From positions 1-56,713 of the forward strand of contig JAIOYR010000015.1 in assembly GCA_021740995.1 (NCBI GenBank): DNA of 56,713 nucleotides, given 5' to 3'. This stretch comes from Taibaiella sp. GTDB taxonomy: Bacteria; Bacteroidota; Bacteroidia; Chitinophagales; Chitinophagaceae. Below, piece after piece: positions 1-9,811 of this stretch. The notes beneath the pieces are model-generated. The model was not told where the DNA came from. It made no database searches and was given only the letters and a program-made list of their open reading frames with translations. The position numbers and the translations under genes were made by a program. Position 1 is the stretch's first letter. The number at the start of each line of letters is the position of its first letter.

Positions 1-336
1 TATAAACCGGTCGGGGTGATGGTCGCAGCACTGGGCAATATGGTCGTTAAAAAATCTGGATGTTTCCAGCGCATGTTCCGGCTTTGCAAAATAGTTGAAC
101 AGCACCGGAATAGTAGTCAGCACCTGCTTGTCTACACCGGTCATGTCCATTTCCTTCATGCGGGTAGTGGAGTCCCAGCAGTTTTGCTCTATCTCCCTGA
201 ATACCTTATCGCCCTTTATCATTCGCGCACAGCACGGCTTGTGATGCTCCAACCTTATAAACTCGCCATACCCAAACTTCTGAAACCAGTTGGGGATATG
301 CTCCGGCATTATGTGCGTGTGTATGTCTATTTTCAT
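1..336 (-). CDS. ACMSD-like amidohydrolase (N-terminal part, cut by window edge)
   Basis: Reads leftward off the window, so only the first 112 residues are visible. The start is the ATG at 336-334. The protein opens with MKIDIHTHIMPEH, the metal-binding HxH motif of amidohydrolase-fold decarboxylases, and continues with WD-STTRMKEMDMTGVDKQVL and a DHHPDRF stretch typical of 2-amino-3-carboxymuconate-6-semialdehyde decarboxylase. That family diverts an intermediate of the kynurenine route of tryptophan breakdown. The family is assigned from these motifs. Substrate is inferred, because the catalytic C-terminal part lies outside the window and related amidohydrolase-2 proteins share the N-terminus. 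Confidence 0.8.
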   Translation of the reverse strand, partial: MKIDIHTHIMPEHIPNWFQKFGYGEFIRLEHHKPCCARMIKGDKVFREIEQNCWDSTTRMKEMDMTGVDKQVLTTIPVLFNYFAKPEHALETSRFFNDHIAQCCDHHPDRFI

Positions 337-439
337 TTTTGAGTCGAAAGTTGTTAGTCGAAAGTAGAAAGTCAGAGTAAGCTAGTTGATTACGCTAAAA
401 AATCCTCTCCTGCCGCCAGTTAGTAAATTGCCTTGCTGT

Positions 440-1660
440 TCAAGTGATTGCCTGCTCCAGGTCATTGAGTATATCCGCTATATTCTCCATACCAACACTC
501 ACTCTTATCAGCCCGTCAGATATACCAAATGCCAGCCGCTGCTCCCGTGCCACACCCAGATGGGTGGTAGAGGCAGCATGAGACACCAGTGTATCGCAGG
601 TACCCAGCGATACCGCATTGGTACACATCTGTAGCTTATTAATAAAGTTGACCCCGGCATCAAAACCACCCTTCAGCTCAAAACTCAGCATAGCTCCTCC
701 GTTCTTCATTTGCCGCATTGCGGTATCATGGTCGGGATGGTGCTCTAGCCCCAGATAGTTGACAGAGGCAACTGCATTATTGCTTTCCAGATAGCTGGCT
801 ACCTGCGCAGCATTGCTGCAATGTCGCTCCATACGCAGCCCGAATGTCCGCAAACCATTTGTGAGCAGAAACGCATCGAATGCATTACTGTTGCCACCCA
901 GCAGCCTGTGCATTTTGGTTACCCCCTTATTCATCTTCTCCAGGTCTCTGCCTAGCACTACCCCACCAATGGCGGTGCCATGCCCATTAAGAAACTTGGT
1001 GGTAGAGTGCATTACATAATCCACATCGTACCTGAAAGGCTGCTGCAGGTAAGGCGTGGCAAAGGTGTTATCCGCACATACCGTTAGCCCGTAAGTTTTG
1101 CCCAGAGAGGAAAGTGCCTCCAGGTCTATACATTGCAGCGTAGGGTTGGCAGGCGTTTCCAGATACATCAGGGCTATATTATTATCAGCCTTTATCGCAT
1201 CTTCTACCTTATTTATGTTGTGAAAATCTACAATTACAGCCTCTATTCCCAGTCCGGGCAGTATCTTTTCTATGAGCTCGTGCGTGCCGCCATACAACGA
1301 AAAGTGGGTAATAATCTTCTGACCTGCTTTTAGATTGCTCAACAGCATAGTACTTACTGCAGACATGCCCGACGAATGAAGTATGGCTTTCAGTTGCAGC
1401 GGCGTACCATTGCTGTTGGTAAGTTTGTATGCCTCCAGCAGGGCTATCTTCTCCTCTGCCTCCGTTATTGTGGGGTTGCCCCACCTGCCATATACATATC
1501 CCGGCTCATCTCCCTTGAAAACGGCTATTGACTGTTCGGCACTATCAAAAGTATAGGTGCTGGAAGCATAAATGGGTGTAAGATGTGCCCTATTACTCTC
1601 GGCGCTGTGCCCACCCCTGATACATACCGTATCGAAACCCGCTGAAGTATTGTCTGCCAT
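440..1660 (-). CDS. PLP-dependent trans-sulfuration enzyme (Cys/Met metabolism)
   Basis: A 406-residue enzyme of the cystathionine gamma-synthase/gamma-lyase/methionine gamma-lyase family, fold type I PLP enzymes acting on sulfur amino acids in the cytoplasm. Visible landmarks are GYVYGRWGNPT near residue 54 (active-site Tyr/Arg region), LETPANPT, ADNTFATPY and the Schiff-base lysine in HSTTKFLNGHG (Lys222). The reading frame extends upstream to a GTG at 1708 that would overlap the neighbouring gene by 8 bp. I prefer the ATG at 1660, which gives the family's usual N-terminus and length. The exact reaction (lyase or synthase) cannot be told from sequence alone. Confidence 0.9.
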   Translation of the reverse strand: MADNTSAGFDTVCIRGGHSAESNRAHLTPIYASSTYTFDSAEQSIAVFKGDEPGYVYGRWGNPTITEAEEKIALLEAYKLTNSNGTPLQLKAILHSSGMSAVSTMLLSNLKAGQKIITHFSLYGGTHELIEKILPGLGIEAVIVDFHNINKVEDAIKADNNIALMYLETPANPTLQCIDLEALSSLGKTYGLTVCADNTFATPYLQQPFRYDVDYVMHSTTKFLNGHGTAIGGVVLGRDLEKMNKGVTKMHRLLGGNSNAFDAFLLTNGLRTFGLRMERHCSNAAQVASYLESNNAVASVNYLGLEHHPDHDTAMRQMKNGGAMLSFELKGGFDAGVNFINKLQMCTNAVSLGTCDTLVSHAASTTHLGVAREQRLAFGISDGLIRVSVGMENIADILNDLEQAIT

Positions 1661-1700
1661 TATTGAAATAGTTGTAGTTGTAAAGGTAAATTCATTTTTT

Positions 1701-3239
1701 CTAATCACTTGCTTTTACAATCCTGTAGTTCACCCCATCTCCTGCCATCACCTCTTTCACACCGGCGGGCAACTGTTTCAGATATTCATCTATGTGGGCT
1801 GTATCATCTATGGCATATACTGGCTGGCTCTCACCTGCTTTGTATGCCGGAAAAGTCATCAACACCCAGTCGCCTGGTACAGTATTGGCAAATGGCAGGT
1901 TCTGTGTTTTTTCATACGGGTAGGCGACATCAGGAGTAATAAGAATGGGTAGCTTTTTTTCATTTGCTATAGATATTGCTTTTTGCGTAGACCGGTATAT
2001 CTGCATTCTGCGGGCATACTTTCCGTCTGTGAATGAGGCCACAATGGTAGAAAAGACATTACCGGCAAGACCTGCATACAAAATAACTGTAATAACCTGC
2101 GACACCACCAGCACCTTCCCGCCTCTGTCGGCCACAGCATCCAGCAGCAATATCAGCAATATAGAAATTGCGGGTATTGCAAACGCATTGAGACGGGGTT
2201 CTCCCATAGGCAGCTTACCCAGTATATATAGCCCTATCAGTAACAGTATCAGCAATACACTATACAATCCCGCCAAGTCTCTAAGGCTATGTTGCGACTG
2301 GGATACCATGCGGCTACTCTTATATATCCCGTAAAGCAAAGCGGCTGTGCCCAGCAACCCAAATAGCCACCAAAAAAGCAAACCGGAACCTGCCTGCGCC
2401 AGCAAATGAAAAATATTCCCTAAAAAAAACCTGAAATCAAATCCCTTTTTCAACATCAGATGCCCCCAATAGCCTTCCATATCCTTGTCGGCCGTGAGCT
2501 GGGCTACATCTACAAAATAAAACAGCGTGATACTAAAAGTGCAAAGAAACAAGGGCAACCATTGCCGCAGTATCGTCTTAATTTTATCCTGTGTTGCCTT
2601 CTCTGTTTTCCAGTAACCAATATGCTGCACCAGCAGTACCACATAGACCGGCGCTATAGCCAGCGGATAGGTATAACTGAAAAAAGGCGCAATCAGAAAA
2701 CTGAAACAAAGCAGTAAGTACCCGGCAATACTCCCCTTACGCCCTGTTGCTACTGCTTCAAGCAAGTAAACCATCTGCCAGAGTGCCGCCACGCACAACA
2801 GCAAATCCATGGTATATTGCTTTATCTGCACAAAGTATTCTGTGAAAGTACCACAAGACACCAGCATCAATACCAATAAGAAACGGTTGTAATTGTATTT
2901 AGAAAACAACCTGCCCGCAAGCTGATAACTACTAAGCATTGCTACTACTGCTATAATAAAGGAAGGTAACCGCAATGAGAAATAACTATAGTCAAATGAA
3001 GCGGTAAAGAACTTCAACAAAGACAGATAGGTGCGTGGAAACTGCTGCATAAAAGCTAGTCTGCCCCATATCTCCGGCACACTCTTAAATTTAAGATTAT
3101 AAATAATCCGCCATTCATCTACCCAAAAAGGCCGTACCTCAAACCATACTGACACAATACCCCACCCCATCATAGCACCCAGTGCAATGATGGTAACAAG
3201 CCCTGCAGCTTTCTCTGGCTTATTTATACGCAAACGCAT
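1701..3239 (-). CDS. GT-C family membrane glycosyltransferase-like protein
   Basis: A polytopic membrane protein of 512 residues from the chosen ATG at 3239. It begins with a transmembrane segment followed by FWVDEW, the acidic motif after TM1 that is characteristic of dolichyl-phosphate-mannose mannosyltransferase-type (GT39/PMT) GT-C enzymes. About ten further hydrophobic segments and a short soluble C-terminus follow. Such proteins transfer sugars from polyprenyl-phosphate donors on the outer face of the inner membrane. An in-frame ATG at 3338 would add 33 residues, but the first TM starts just after 3239 and a TATCTTAG promoter-like box lies upstream of 3239. Its stop codon abuts the next gene. 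The acceptor is unknown. Confidence 0.75.
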   Translation of the reverse strand: MRLRINKPEKAAGLVTIIALGAMMGWGIVSVWFEVRPFWVDEWRIIYNLKFKSVPEIWGRLAFMQQFPRTYLSLLKFFTASFDYSYFSLRLPSFIIAVVAMLSSYQLAGRLFSKYNYNRFLLVLMLVSCGTFTEYFVQIKQYTMDLLLCVAALWQMVYLLEAVATGRKGSIAGYLLLCFSFLIAPFFSYTYPLAIAPVYVVLLVQHIGYWKTEKATQDKIKTILRQWLPLFLCTFSITLFYFVDVAQLTADKDMEGYWGHLMLKKGFDFRFFLGNIFHLLAQAGSGLLFWWLFGLLGTAALLYGIYKSSRMVSQSQHSLRDLAGLYSVLLILLLIGLYILGKLPMGEPRLNAFAIPAISILLILLLDAVADRGGKVLVVSQVITVILYAGLAGNVFSTIVASFTDGKYARRMQIYRSTQKAISIANEKKLPILITPDVAYPYEKTQNLPFANTVPGDWVLMTFPAYKAGESQPVYAIDDTAHIDEYLKQLPAGVKEVMAGDGVNYRIVKASD

Positions 3240-3315
3240 TATTCTGAGATGGAGGTTATCAGCTATTGCACTAAGATAATAGAATAGATGTAAACAGGAA
3301 ACAAAAACCGTTTTG

Positions 3316-3323
3316 TAACTTTG
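3316..3323 (+). promoter_or_regulatory. Promoter -7 element TAACTTTG for the phosphopantetheinyl transferase
   Basis: Exact match to the Bacteroidota -7 consensus TAnnTTTG, about 53 bp before the ATG at 3377. No convincing -33 TTTG is seen at the usual spacing. Confidence 0.5.
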
Positions 3324-3376
3324 AATAGAATTATTCATTCACTTTTATTGCGCACTGATACACAACCCCAAAACCC

Positions 3377-4066
3377 ATGGTAAAAGTCTACGCACTAAAA
3401 ATGGACAATGAGCTAAACGATACCTGTTACAGACTTTTACTGAGCCATGCTACTGCTGAAAAGAGAAATAAAGTAGAACGATACCAAAAAAAGGAAAATG
3501 CCTATAGCAGTTTATTTGCTGAATTTCTGATAAGGTATGCATTCATCCGTGATTACCATCTCACCAATAAGAATATTCAATATAAATACAACGATTATGG
3601 AAAACCAGAATTAGCCGGCGCAGATAACCTGCATTTCAATATATCCCATTCCGGCCACTGGATAGTAGCAGCAGTAGATAGTTCCCCGGTTGGTATAGAC
3701 ATAGAGCGCATCGCCCCCATCGACAGCTCACAATTCAAAAATCATTTCTCTACAGAAGAATACACTAGCCTGCTTCAAAAAACAGATGCAGATCGATTAC
3801 CGTTCTTTTATGAATTATGGACATTGAAAGAGAGCTATATCAAACAACACGGAGCCGGACTATCGCTACCTTTACACAGTTTCACCGTGCAGATTTCAAA
3901 CGACGATCAGGTTGCGCTCATCTTATCAGACACGCAACAAGCGGCTTTGTATTTCAAACGATATGAAATAGACACCCACTACAAAATGGCAGTTTGTGCC
4001 CTGAATAATTCTTTCAGCCCAATACACCCTATTACCCAAGAGGAATTAATGGATTTGTTTAGGTGA
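3377..4066 (+). CDS. 4'-phosphopantetheinyl transferase, Sfp/Gsp type
   Basis: A 229-residue enzyme that moves the phosphopantetheine arm of CoA to a serine of carrier proteins. The family signatures are all present: YGKPEL near residue 74, FNISHSG at 87-93, VGIDIE at 105-110 with the Mg-binding Asp108 and Glu110, and ELWTLKESYIK at 146-156 carrying Glu152. Length is normal for an Sfp-type enzyme. It stands alone, divergent from the membrane glycosyltransferase and convergent with odhB 27 bp away, so it may be the general carrier-protein activator of the cell or serve a biosynthetic cluster elsewhere. No carrier protein gene is visible here. Confidence 0.93.
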   Translation: MVKVYALKMDNELNDTCYRLLLSHATAEKRNKVERYQKKENAYSSLFAEFLIRYAFIRDYHLTNKNIQYKYNDYGKPELAGADNLHFNISHSGHWIVAAVDSSPVGIDIERIAPIDSSQFKNHFSTEEYTSLLQKTDADRLPFFYELWTLKESYIKQHGAGLSLPLHSFTVQISNDDQVALILSDTQQAALYFKRYEIDTHYKMAVCALNNSFSPIHPITQEELMDLFR

Positions 4067-4093
4067 CCCTTAAAAAAGTTTCTTTTATTGCAA

Positions 4094-5311
4094 TTACAGC
4101 TCCAGCAATGTCTTCACCGGGTCAGCGCCAAATAGCATATACTCAGGATTTTCCAGCAACTCCTTTACCCGCACCAGAAAGCCCACAGACTCGCGGCCAT
4201 CTATCACCCTGTGGTCATAGCTCAGCGCCAGGTACATCATAGGCCGTATTTCTACTTTGCCATTTATAGCCATCGGGCGGTCTTGTATCTTGTGCATGCC
4301 CAGTATCGCCGATTGTGGTATGTTGATAATAGGCGTAGACATAAGCGAGCCAAACACACCACCGTTAGTGATGGTAAAAGTGCCGCCAGCCATTTCATCG
4401 GGACTAAGCTTGTTTTCACGTGCTTTTTTTGCCAGCTCCACTACCCTCTTTTCTATATCAGCCATACTCATGCTCTCCGCATTGCGTATAATCGGCACTA
4501 CCAGCCCCTTAGGTGCAGATACTGCTATAGATATGTCGCAATAATCGTGATATATCAGCGAATCGCCATCCACATAAGAATTTACTGCCGGCCACTCCTG
4601 TAGTGCAGTGCAGCAAGCTTTGGTAAAGAACGACATAAAGCCCAGATTCACACCATGAGACTCCTTGAAGGTATCTTTATATAACTTGCGTATCTCCATG
4701 ATACGGGTCATGTCTACCTCGTTAAAGGTGGTGAGCATTGCCGTGCTGTTCTTGGCTTCTACCAGCCTGCGCGATACTGTTTTGCGCAGATTGCTCATTT
4801 TTTCTTTCCTGTCTTCTCTGCTAAATGCAGCATCACCTCCCTTTCTGCCCGGATGAGCTATTGCCTCCAGAACATCCTGTTTCATGATCCTGCCCTTGGA
4901 GCCAGTACCTTTCACTTCAGTTGGCTTCACCTGCTTATCTGCCATTATAGCCTGGGCCACAGGTGTAGCCTTAGCATCTGTAGCTGCAGCCGGGATAGCT
5001 GCACTTTTTTCTTCTTTTGCCTTTGGCGCTTCTTCTTTAGGCTTTTCGGGCGCTGCAGCTAAACCGGCAGGCGCTGGTGCTGTCTCATCTATACTACAGG
5101 CAAGGTCGCCTATATTCAGCGTTACTCCTTCCTGAGCCTTTATATGCAATATGCCTGCCTGCTCGGCATTCAGTTCAAACGTTGCTTTCTCCGACTCCAG
5201 TTCACACAATAGCTCATCCCTGTTCACATACTCACCATCCTTCTTCAACCATTTTATTAGTGTTACCTCACTTATTGATTCGCCTACTGCCGGTACTTTA
5301 ATATCAATCAT
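4094..5311 (-). CDS. odhB: 2-oxoglutarate dehydrogenase E2, dihydrolipoyllysine succinyltransferase
   Basis: The E2 core of the 2-oxoglutarate dehydrogenase complex, which passes the succinyl group to CoA in the TCA cycle. The 405 residues contain one N-terminal lipoyl domain with the lipoylated Lys42 in [10 protein letters not shown], an Ala/Pro/Lys-rich linker, an E3/E1-binding domain around residues 113-150 ([16 protein letters not shown]), and a C-terminal catalytic domain ending in [10 protein letters not shown] with His367 and Asp371. The overall pattern matches succinyl- rather than acetyltransferases. The E1 gene (sucA) is not adjacent on either side. The ATG at 5311 follows a consensus promoter by about 29 bp. 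Confidence 0.93.
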   Translation of the reverse strand: MIDIKVPAVGESISEVTLIKWLKKDGEYVNRDELLCELESEKATFELNAEQAGILHIKAQEGVTLNIGDLACSIDETAPAPAGLAAAPEKPKEEAPKAKEEKSAAIPAAATDAKATPVAQAIMADKQVKPTEVKGTGSKGRIMKQDVLEAIAHPGRKGGDAAFSREDRKEKMSNLRKTVSRRLVEAKNSTAMLTTFNEVDMTRIMEIRKLYKDTFKESHGVNLGFMSFFTKACCTALQEWPAVNSYVDGDSLIYHDYCDISIAVSAPKGLVVPIIRNAESMSMADIEKRVVELAKKARENKLSPDEMAGGTFTITNGGVFGSLMSTPIINIPQSAILGMHKIQDRPMAINGKVEIRPMMYLALSYDHRVIDGRESVGFLVRVKELLENPEYMLFGADPVKTLLEL

Positions 5312-5671
5312 CTTAAAATATTGTTTGCTTTACGGGTCGCAAATTTACCGATTTTATGTGCATCTCGGTAATTTGTTTTGGTTATACTTTGAACAAATAT
5401 GCCTTAGCGTCTATTATTATGGTACTTCTCAAATAAATTTAAAATACATAAATATAGCTAATTGACGATTATTATCCTTTGCAACTCCACAGAAATCTTC
5501 TTTGGCAATTATTGACCGTAATCTGTTTATGAAAAAAATACACTAATAAAACATAAAAGGAACACACTTATGCGATTTACTATCATTCCATTTTTGTGGA
5601 TTTAACTTCAAAAAACAGGGCAATTTTTCTTTGCTTGAATATTTTATTACCTTCATTTCCAAATACTGAGG
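5312..5671. other. Divergent intergenic region between odhB and the chromate transporter
   Basis: 360 bp, AT-rich, no plausible gene. It holds the leftward odhB promoter at 5340-5347. A looser TATACTTTG (one base longer than consensus) occurs near 5383-5391 on the plus strand. The rest shows nothing I can name. Confidence 0.6.
5340..5347 (-). promoter_or_regulatory. Promoter -7 element TAAATTTG for odhB
   Basis: Exact TAnnTTTG match on the minus strand, placing transcription start about 20 bp before the odhB ATG. Confidence 0.55.
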
Positions 5672-6907
5672 ATGGCGCTATTGCGGCATATACCATTTCT
5701 GAAGGCGGTGCTTACCTATTCTCTTACTGCTTTTGGTGGTCCGCAGGGGCATATGGGTATGATGGTAAAGACCTTTGTGCAGAAGCGCAAAGACCTTACA
5801 GAAGATGAATTGCTGGAATACAATGCATTTTGCCAGATGTTGCCCGGGCCATCGTCTACCCAAACAGTGATGCTCATAGCATTGAAGCGGGGAGGTATTC
5901 CTTTGGCCATTGTTACATTGTTGTTATGGGTATTCCCGGCTGCGTTTATAATGGGACTATTTTCGTTTCTCATATACAGGTTCAACGTAGGTGTGGCACA
6001 TGGCAATAAAATGTTGCCGCTCAACCTCTTTTCATACATACAACCCATGTCGGTAGGCTTTGTTTTTTTTGCTGCATCTCGTATGATGCAGAAGAGTATC
6101 AAGCATACTGCCACAGCCAGCATAATGGTTGGTAGTCTTATAGCCACTTTGTTCATCAATTCGCCCTGGGTATTCCCTGCCCTGCTGGTAGCATCAGGTT
6201 TTATCAGCAATTTCAGCGACAACCGCATACCTACACCACTTCATAAACCCAAGCGTATAAAGTGGGTACATCTCTGGGCGTTCGGTGCTATTTTCATTAT
6301 TGCGGGTGTGGTCAGTGAGCTTGCTCGTACAGACAACTGGCACCATGGCCGCATTTACAATCTATTTGAGAATTTCTACCGCTTTGGTGCCATAGTTTTT
6401 GGTGGTGGTCAGGCGCTGCTACCTATGATGTATTACCAGTTTGTAAGCCGTACCAGCACACAGTTGCTTACATCAGGTCAGTTACTCACCGGCTTCGGAC
6501 TGGTGCAGGCATTGCCGGGTCCGGTATTTTCTATTTGTTCATTTGTAGGTGGTATGGCCATGAGTCAGTACGGAGGCCTGTGGCAGATAGTGGGTTGCCT
6601 GGTAGCGACGTTTGCCGTGTTTTTACCCAGCACGCTGCTGCTCTTTTTTCTGTTCCCTATTTACGAAAACCTGAAACATCATGTAGTCATCTTCCGTGCA
6701 TTGGAGGGAATCAACTCTGCAATAGTTGGTATTATATGGGCATCCGGGATCTTCCTTTTTCGCTCCATAGCCTTCGACCAATCACTCGCTTTTGAGTGGA
6801 GCAATCTGGTGGTGGTTATTATAACATTCTGCCTGCTCAACTATACCAAAGTACCTGCCCCACTCATTGTGGTAGGCTGGCTGCTACTGGGCTGGACTGT
6901 GCACTGA
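5672..6907 (+). CDS. chrA: Chromate transporter, ChrA family (two-domain)
   Basis: A 411-residue inner-membrane protein with the two homologous halves of long-chain ChrA (CHR) transporters. Half one has FGGPQGHMGMM (about residue 22) and FCQMLPGPSSTQT (about 54). Half two repeats the pattern as FGGGQALLPMMYYQFV and QALPGPVFSICSFVGGMAM. About ten to twelve hydrophobic segments are visible. Characterised members export chromate in exchange for sulfate or protons, but many homologues are of untested substrate, so chromate efflux is an inference. It is monocistronic, with an ATG start and no adjacent chrB-type regulator. Confidence 0.9.
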   Translation: MALLRHIPFLKAVLTYSLTAFGGPQGHMGMMVKTFVQKRKDLTEDELLEYNAFCQMLPGPSSTQTVMLIALKRGGIPLAIVTLLLWVFPAAFIMGLFSFLIYRFNVGVAHGNKMLPLNLFSYIQPMSVGFVFFAASRMMQKSIKHTATASIMVGSLIATLFINSPWVFPALLVASGFISNFSDNRIPTPLHKPKRIKWVHLWAFGAIFIIAGVVSELARTDNWHHGRIYNLFENFYRFGAIVFGGGQALLPMMYYQFVSRTSTQLLTSGQLLTGFGLVQALPGPVFSICSFVGGMAMSQYGGLWQIVGCLVATFAVFLPSTLLLFFLFPIYENLKHHVVIFRALEGINSAIVGIIWASGIFLFRSIAFDQSLAFEWSNLVVVIITFCLLNYTKVPAPLIVVGWLLLGWTVH

Positions 6908-7099
6908 TAGTCGTATTGAGGGCAAATCCCGGTAAAATATAATTATTTACATTATACTGTAAAACAGGTAAATATTTATTGTCTTGATGCCAATATGCCG
7001 TTATTCTAAAATCCCGGGTGATTTTCAACGGTACTTTTCGATTGCTTTTTGATAAAGTCACCTATCCTCATTACTTTACAACCCAAACTACATAACGTA

Positions 7100-9640
7100 A
7101 TGAGAAAATTAGTGTTTGTTTTGATGTGCCTGTCGCTTACGGCAGTTGCAAAAAATAAGAAAAACAAGAAAAAAGATGACAAATCAGGCGCTATTGCTGG
7201 TGCGCCAGCTGCTGCAAAAACAGACACAGCCAGCTCAAAAAAAGGACCAAAGCCTTACAATAAAGTAATAACCGACAAAGCGGTTACAAAGCAAGGTCTT
7301 TTTACAATACACAAAGTGGATGATAAGTGGTTTTTCGAAATCCCCGACTCACTGCTCATGCGCGAAATGATAGTTACTACCCGCTACAGCAAGGTGGCTG
7401 GTGGAGGTGGCATTTATGCCGGCGAAATGGAAGGTCGAAAATCTGTAATGTGGGAAAAAGGACCTAACAATAAGTTGTTTCTGAGGGTTGTAACTACCAT
7501 CAGCGTTGCTGACTCTACTACCGAAATATTTAAGGCAGTTAGCAATTCCAATATGCACCCTATTGCCGAGGCGTTTGATATAAAGGCGTTTGGTAAGGAC
7601 TCTGGCTCCGTAGTTATAGATGTCAGTGATTTCTTCAAGGGCGATAATCAGCCTGTAAGCCTGGGGCCTGCTACCAAGCGCAGATTCAACCTTTCAGGGC
7701 AAATAGCTGACCGATCTTACATTTCTTCTATCAGTACTTACCCTATCAATACAGAGGTAAAGGTAGTGCGCACATTTACCTCTACCCCCCAGTTTGGTCC
7801 TCAAGGGTCACAGGGACCTTTTCCTTCTGTTACACTTCCTGCTGCCTTTGGGGCAGGTGCCGTAACAATGGAGATGAACAACTCCTTTGTGCTGCTCCCC
7901 AAAGTACCGATGGCAAAACGCCTATACGACACACGTGTAGGTTACTTTGCCGACGACTATGAAGTTTTTGATGATAAACAACAAAAAGTAGAAGATCAGA
8001 TATTTGCAGTAAGATGGCGTCTGGAACCAAAAGATGCGGACATTGAAAAGTGGAAAAGAGGCGAACTGGTAGAGCCTAAAAAGCCGATAGTATACTATAT
8101 AGACCCCGCTACTCCAAAAAAATGGCGCCGTTACCTGATACAGGGTATCAACGACTGGCAGGTTGCCTTTGAACGTGCAGGATACAAGAATGCGATAATG
8201 GGTAAGGATTGGGATTATCAGGACTCTACACTCAACCTTGAGGACGCGCGCTATTCAGTGGTTCGTTACCTGCCGTCTGATGTGCCAAATGCTTATGGCC
8301 CCAATGTGCACGACCCCCGCAGCGGAGAGATAATAGAAAGCCACATAGGCTGGTATCACAATGTGATGAAGCTGGTACACGACTGGTATTTTGTGCAGGC
8401 AGCTGCGGTAGACTCCAGAGCCCGCAGCATGGTCTTCGACGATGAACTGATGGGGCAACTGATACGTTTTGTATCGTCTCACGAGGTGGGCCACACGCTG
8501 GGGCTACGCCACAATATGGGCAGCAGCAGCCGCACACCGGTAGAGAAGTTGCGCGATAAAGCATGGGTTGAGGCACATGGGCACACTGCTTCTATCATGG
8601 ACTATGCCCGGTTCAACTATGTGGCTCAGCCCGGGGATGCCATTGGTGATGCAGGCATGTTTCCACGCATAGGTGACTATGACAAATGGGCGATTGAGTG
8701 GGGCTACAAAGCCTCTTTTGCAAAGGATGAAACGGAAGACAAAAAGATTGTAAACAAGTGGGTAACAGACAGTCTGAAGGCTAATCCGAGGTTATGGTTC
8801 GGTACAGAGTCCAATCCATTTGACCCCCGCTCGCAAACAGAAGACCTGAGTGACAATAATGTTCGTGCGAGTGAGTATGGTATAATGAATCTGAAAAGGA
8901 TAGTACCAAAACTACCGGAGTGGACAAGGGAAGAAGCCGATAAGTATGAAAACCTGGAGACCATGTATTTGGCGGTAGTATCTCAATACAACCGGTACAT
9001 GGGGCATGTACTCAAAAACGTAGGTGGTGTGTACGAGACACCAAAGAGTGTGGAGCAGGAAGGTGAAGATGTATACGAACCAACCCCTATTGCCAAACAG
9101 AAGGAAGCATTGGCGTTTCTGAACAAACAACTTTTTGAAACACCTGAATGGCTGCTGAACAAAACCATACTCAATAAAATAAACAATCCGGTATCTGTAG
9201 ATCAGATAAGTACTGTGCAGGTAAATGTGCTGAACAGTCTGCTTTCTGTAGGGCGCCTCAACAGGATGGCTGTGTCTGCGAACCGCTTTGGTGCCAAAAA
9301 TGTATATACAGTGGATGTAATGATGGATGACCTGAAAAACGGCATCTGGAGTGAGCTTGCTGCACACAAGGCGATTGATGGTAATCGCCGCAATTTGCAG
9401 AAGGCATACATAGATGCTTTATCGAAAATCATTAATCCAGCAGTTATAACACCCGGACCAGCCGCACAAGCTACCATAAACAACACATGGAATACGGATG
9501 CTGTATCAGTTGCCCGTGGGCAACTGATAGCACTCAAAAGGCAGGTAGATGCTGCTACTGGCAGCACTGCAGACCGCATGAGCAAGTATCATCTGCAGGA
9601 TGTATCAGACCGGATCAAAAAAGCACTGGATCCCAAATGA
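7100..9640 (+). CDS. Secreted zinc-dependent metalloprotease (DUF5118/DUF5117/DUF4953 type)
   Basis: An 846-residue exported protein from the ATG at 7100, chosen because MRKLVFVLMCLSLTAVA forms the signal peptide. An upstream in-frame ATG at 7049 would bury it. A Lys-rich low-complexity stretch follows, then the conserved large Bacteroidota protease architecture with the extended metzincin-type zinc motif HEVGHTLGLRHN (His461, His465, His471, Glu462). The sequence SIMDYARFNYVAQPGD after the motif resembles the Met-turn of that class. It probably acts in the periplasm or outside the cell. The physiological substrate is not known. A hairpin terminator follows at 9686. Confidence 0.9.
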   Translation: MRKLVFVLMCLSLTAVAKNKKNKKKDDKSGAIAGAPAAAKTDTASSKKGPKPYNKVITDKAVTKQGLFTIHKVDDKWFFEIPDSLLMREMIVTTRYSKVAGGGGIYAGEMEGRKSVMWEKGPNNKLFLRVVTTISVADSTTEIFKAVSNSNMHPIAEAFDIKAFGKDSGSVVIDVSDFFKGDNQPVSLGPATKRRFNLSGQIADRSYISSISTYPINTEVKVVRTFTSTPQFGPQGSQGPFPSVTLPAAFGAGAVTMEMNNSFVLLPKVPMAKRLYDTRVGYFADDYEVFDDKQQKVEDQIFAVRWRLEPKDADIEKWKRGELVEPKKPIVYYIDPATPKKWRRYLIQGINDWQVAFERAGYKNAIMGKDWDYQDSTLNLEDARYSVVRYLPSDVPNAYGPNVHDPRSGEIIESHIGWYHNVMKLVHDWYFVQAAAVDSRARSMVFDDELMGQLIRFVSSHEVGHTLGLRHNMGSSSRTPVEKLRDKAWVEAHGHTASIMDYARFNYVAQPGDAIGDAGMFPRIGDYDKWAIEWGYKASFAKDETEDKKIVNKWVTDSLKANPRLWFGTESNPFDPRSQTEDLSDNNVRASEYGIMNLKRIVPKLPEWTREEADKYENLETMYLAVVSQYNRYMGHVLKNVGGVYETPKSVEQEGEDVYEPTPIAKQKEALAFLNKQLFETPEWLLNKTILNKINNPVSVDQISTVQVNVLNSLLSVGRLNRMAVSANRFGAKNVYTVDVMMDDLKNGIWSELAAHKAIDGNRRNLQKAYIDALSKIINPAVITPGPAAQATINNTWNTDAVSVARGQLIALKRQVDAATGSTADRMSKYHLQDVSDRIKKALDPK

Positions 9641-9685
9641 TGCGAAAAGACTCACAATAGGTAATTTCTATCTATCAATCTTTCC

Positions 9686-9743
9686 TACCTCTCCATAATC
9701 TTTTTGCGGCCGGCAACGCAGGAAAATGGAGAGGTATTTTTTT
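9686..9743 (+). terminator. Terminator after the metalloprotease gene
   Basis: Perfect 11-bp arms TACCTCTCCAT (9686-9696) and ATGGAGAGGTA (9726-9736) followed by seven Ts. The 29-nt loop contains a small TGCG/CGCA helix. Confidence 0.8.
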
Positions 9744-9790
9744 GCCCAAGGATGACTGAATTTTAACGAGCTGTTTTCCATTTTTCTAAG

Positions 9791-9798
9791 TAGCTTTA
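9791..9798 (+). promoter_or_regulatory. Near-consensus -7 element TAGCTTTA for the acyl-CoA dehydrogenase
   Basis: TAnnTTTA, one mismatch from consensus, 13 bp before the ATG at 9812. It lies just after the upstream terminator, which supports an independent promoter. Confidence 0.4.
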
Positions 9799-9811
9799 TA
9801 AAAACATTGCT

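Noticed and set aside
1661-1708. GTG at 1708 as start of the PLP enzyme
   Set aside because: It adds a Thr-rich stretch not seen in the family and overlaps the upstream gene; the ATG at 1660 gives the normal N-terminus.
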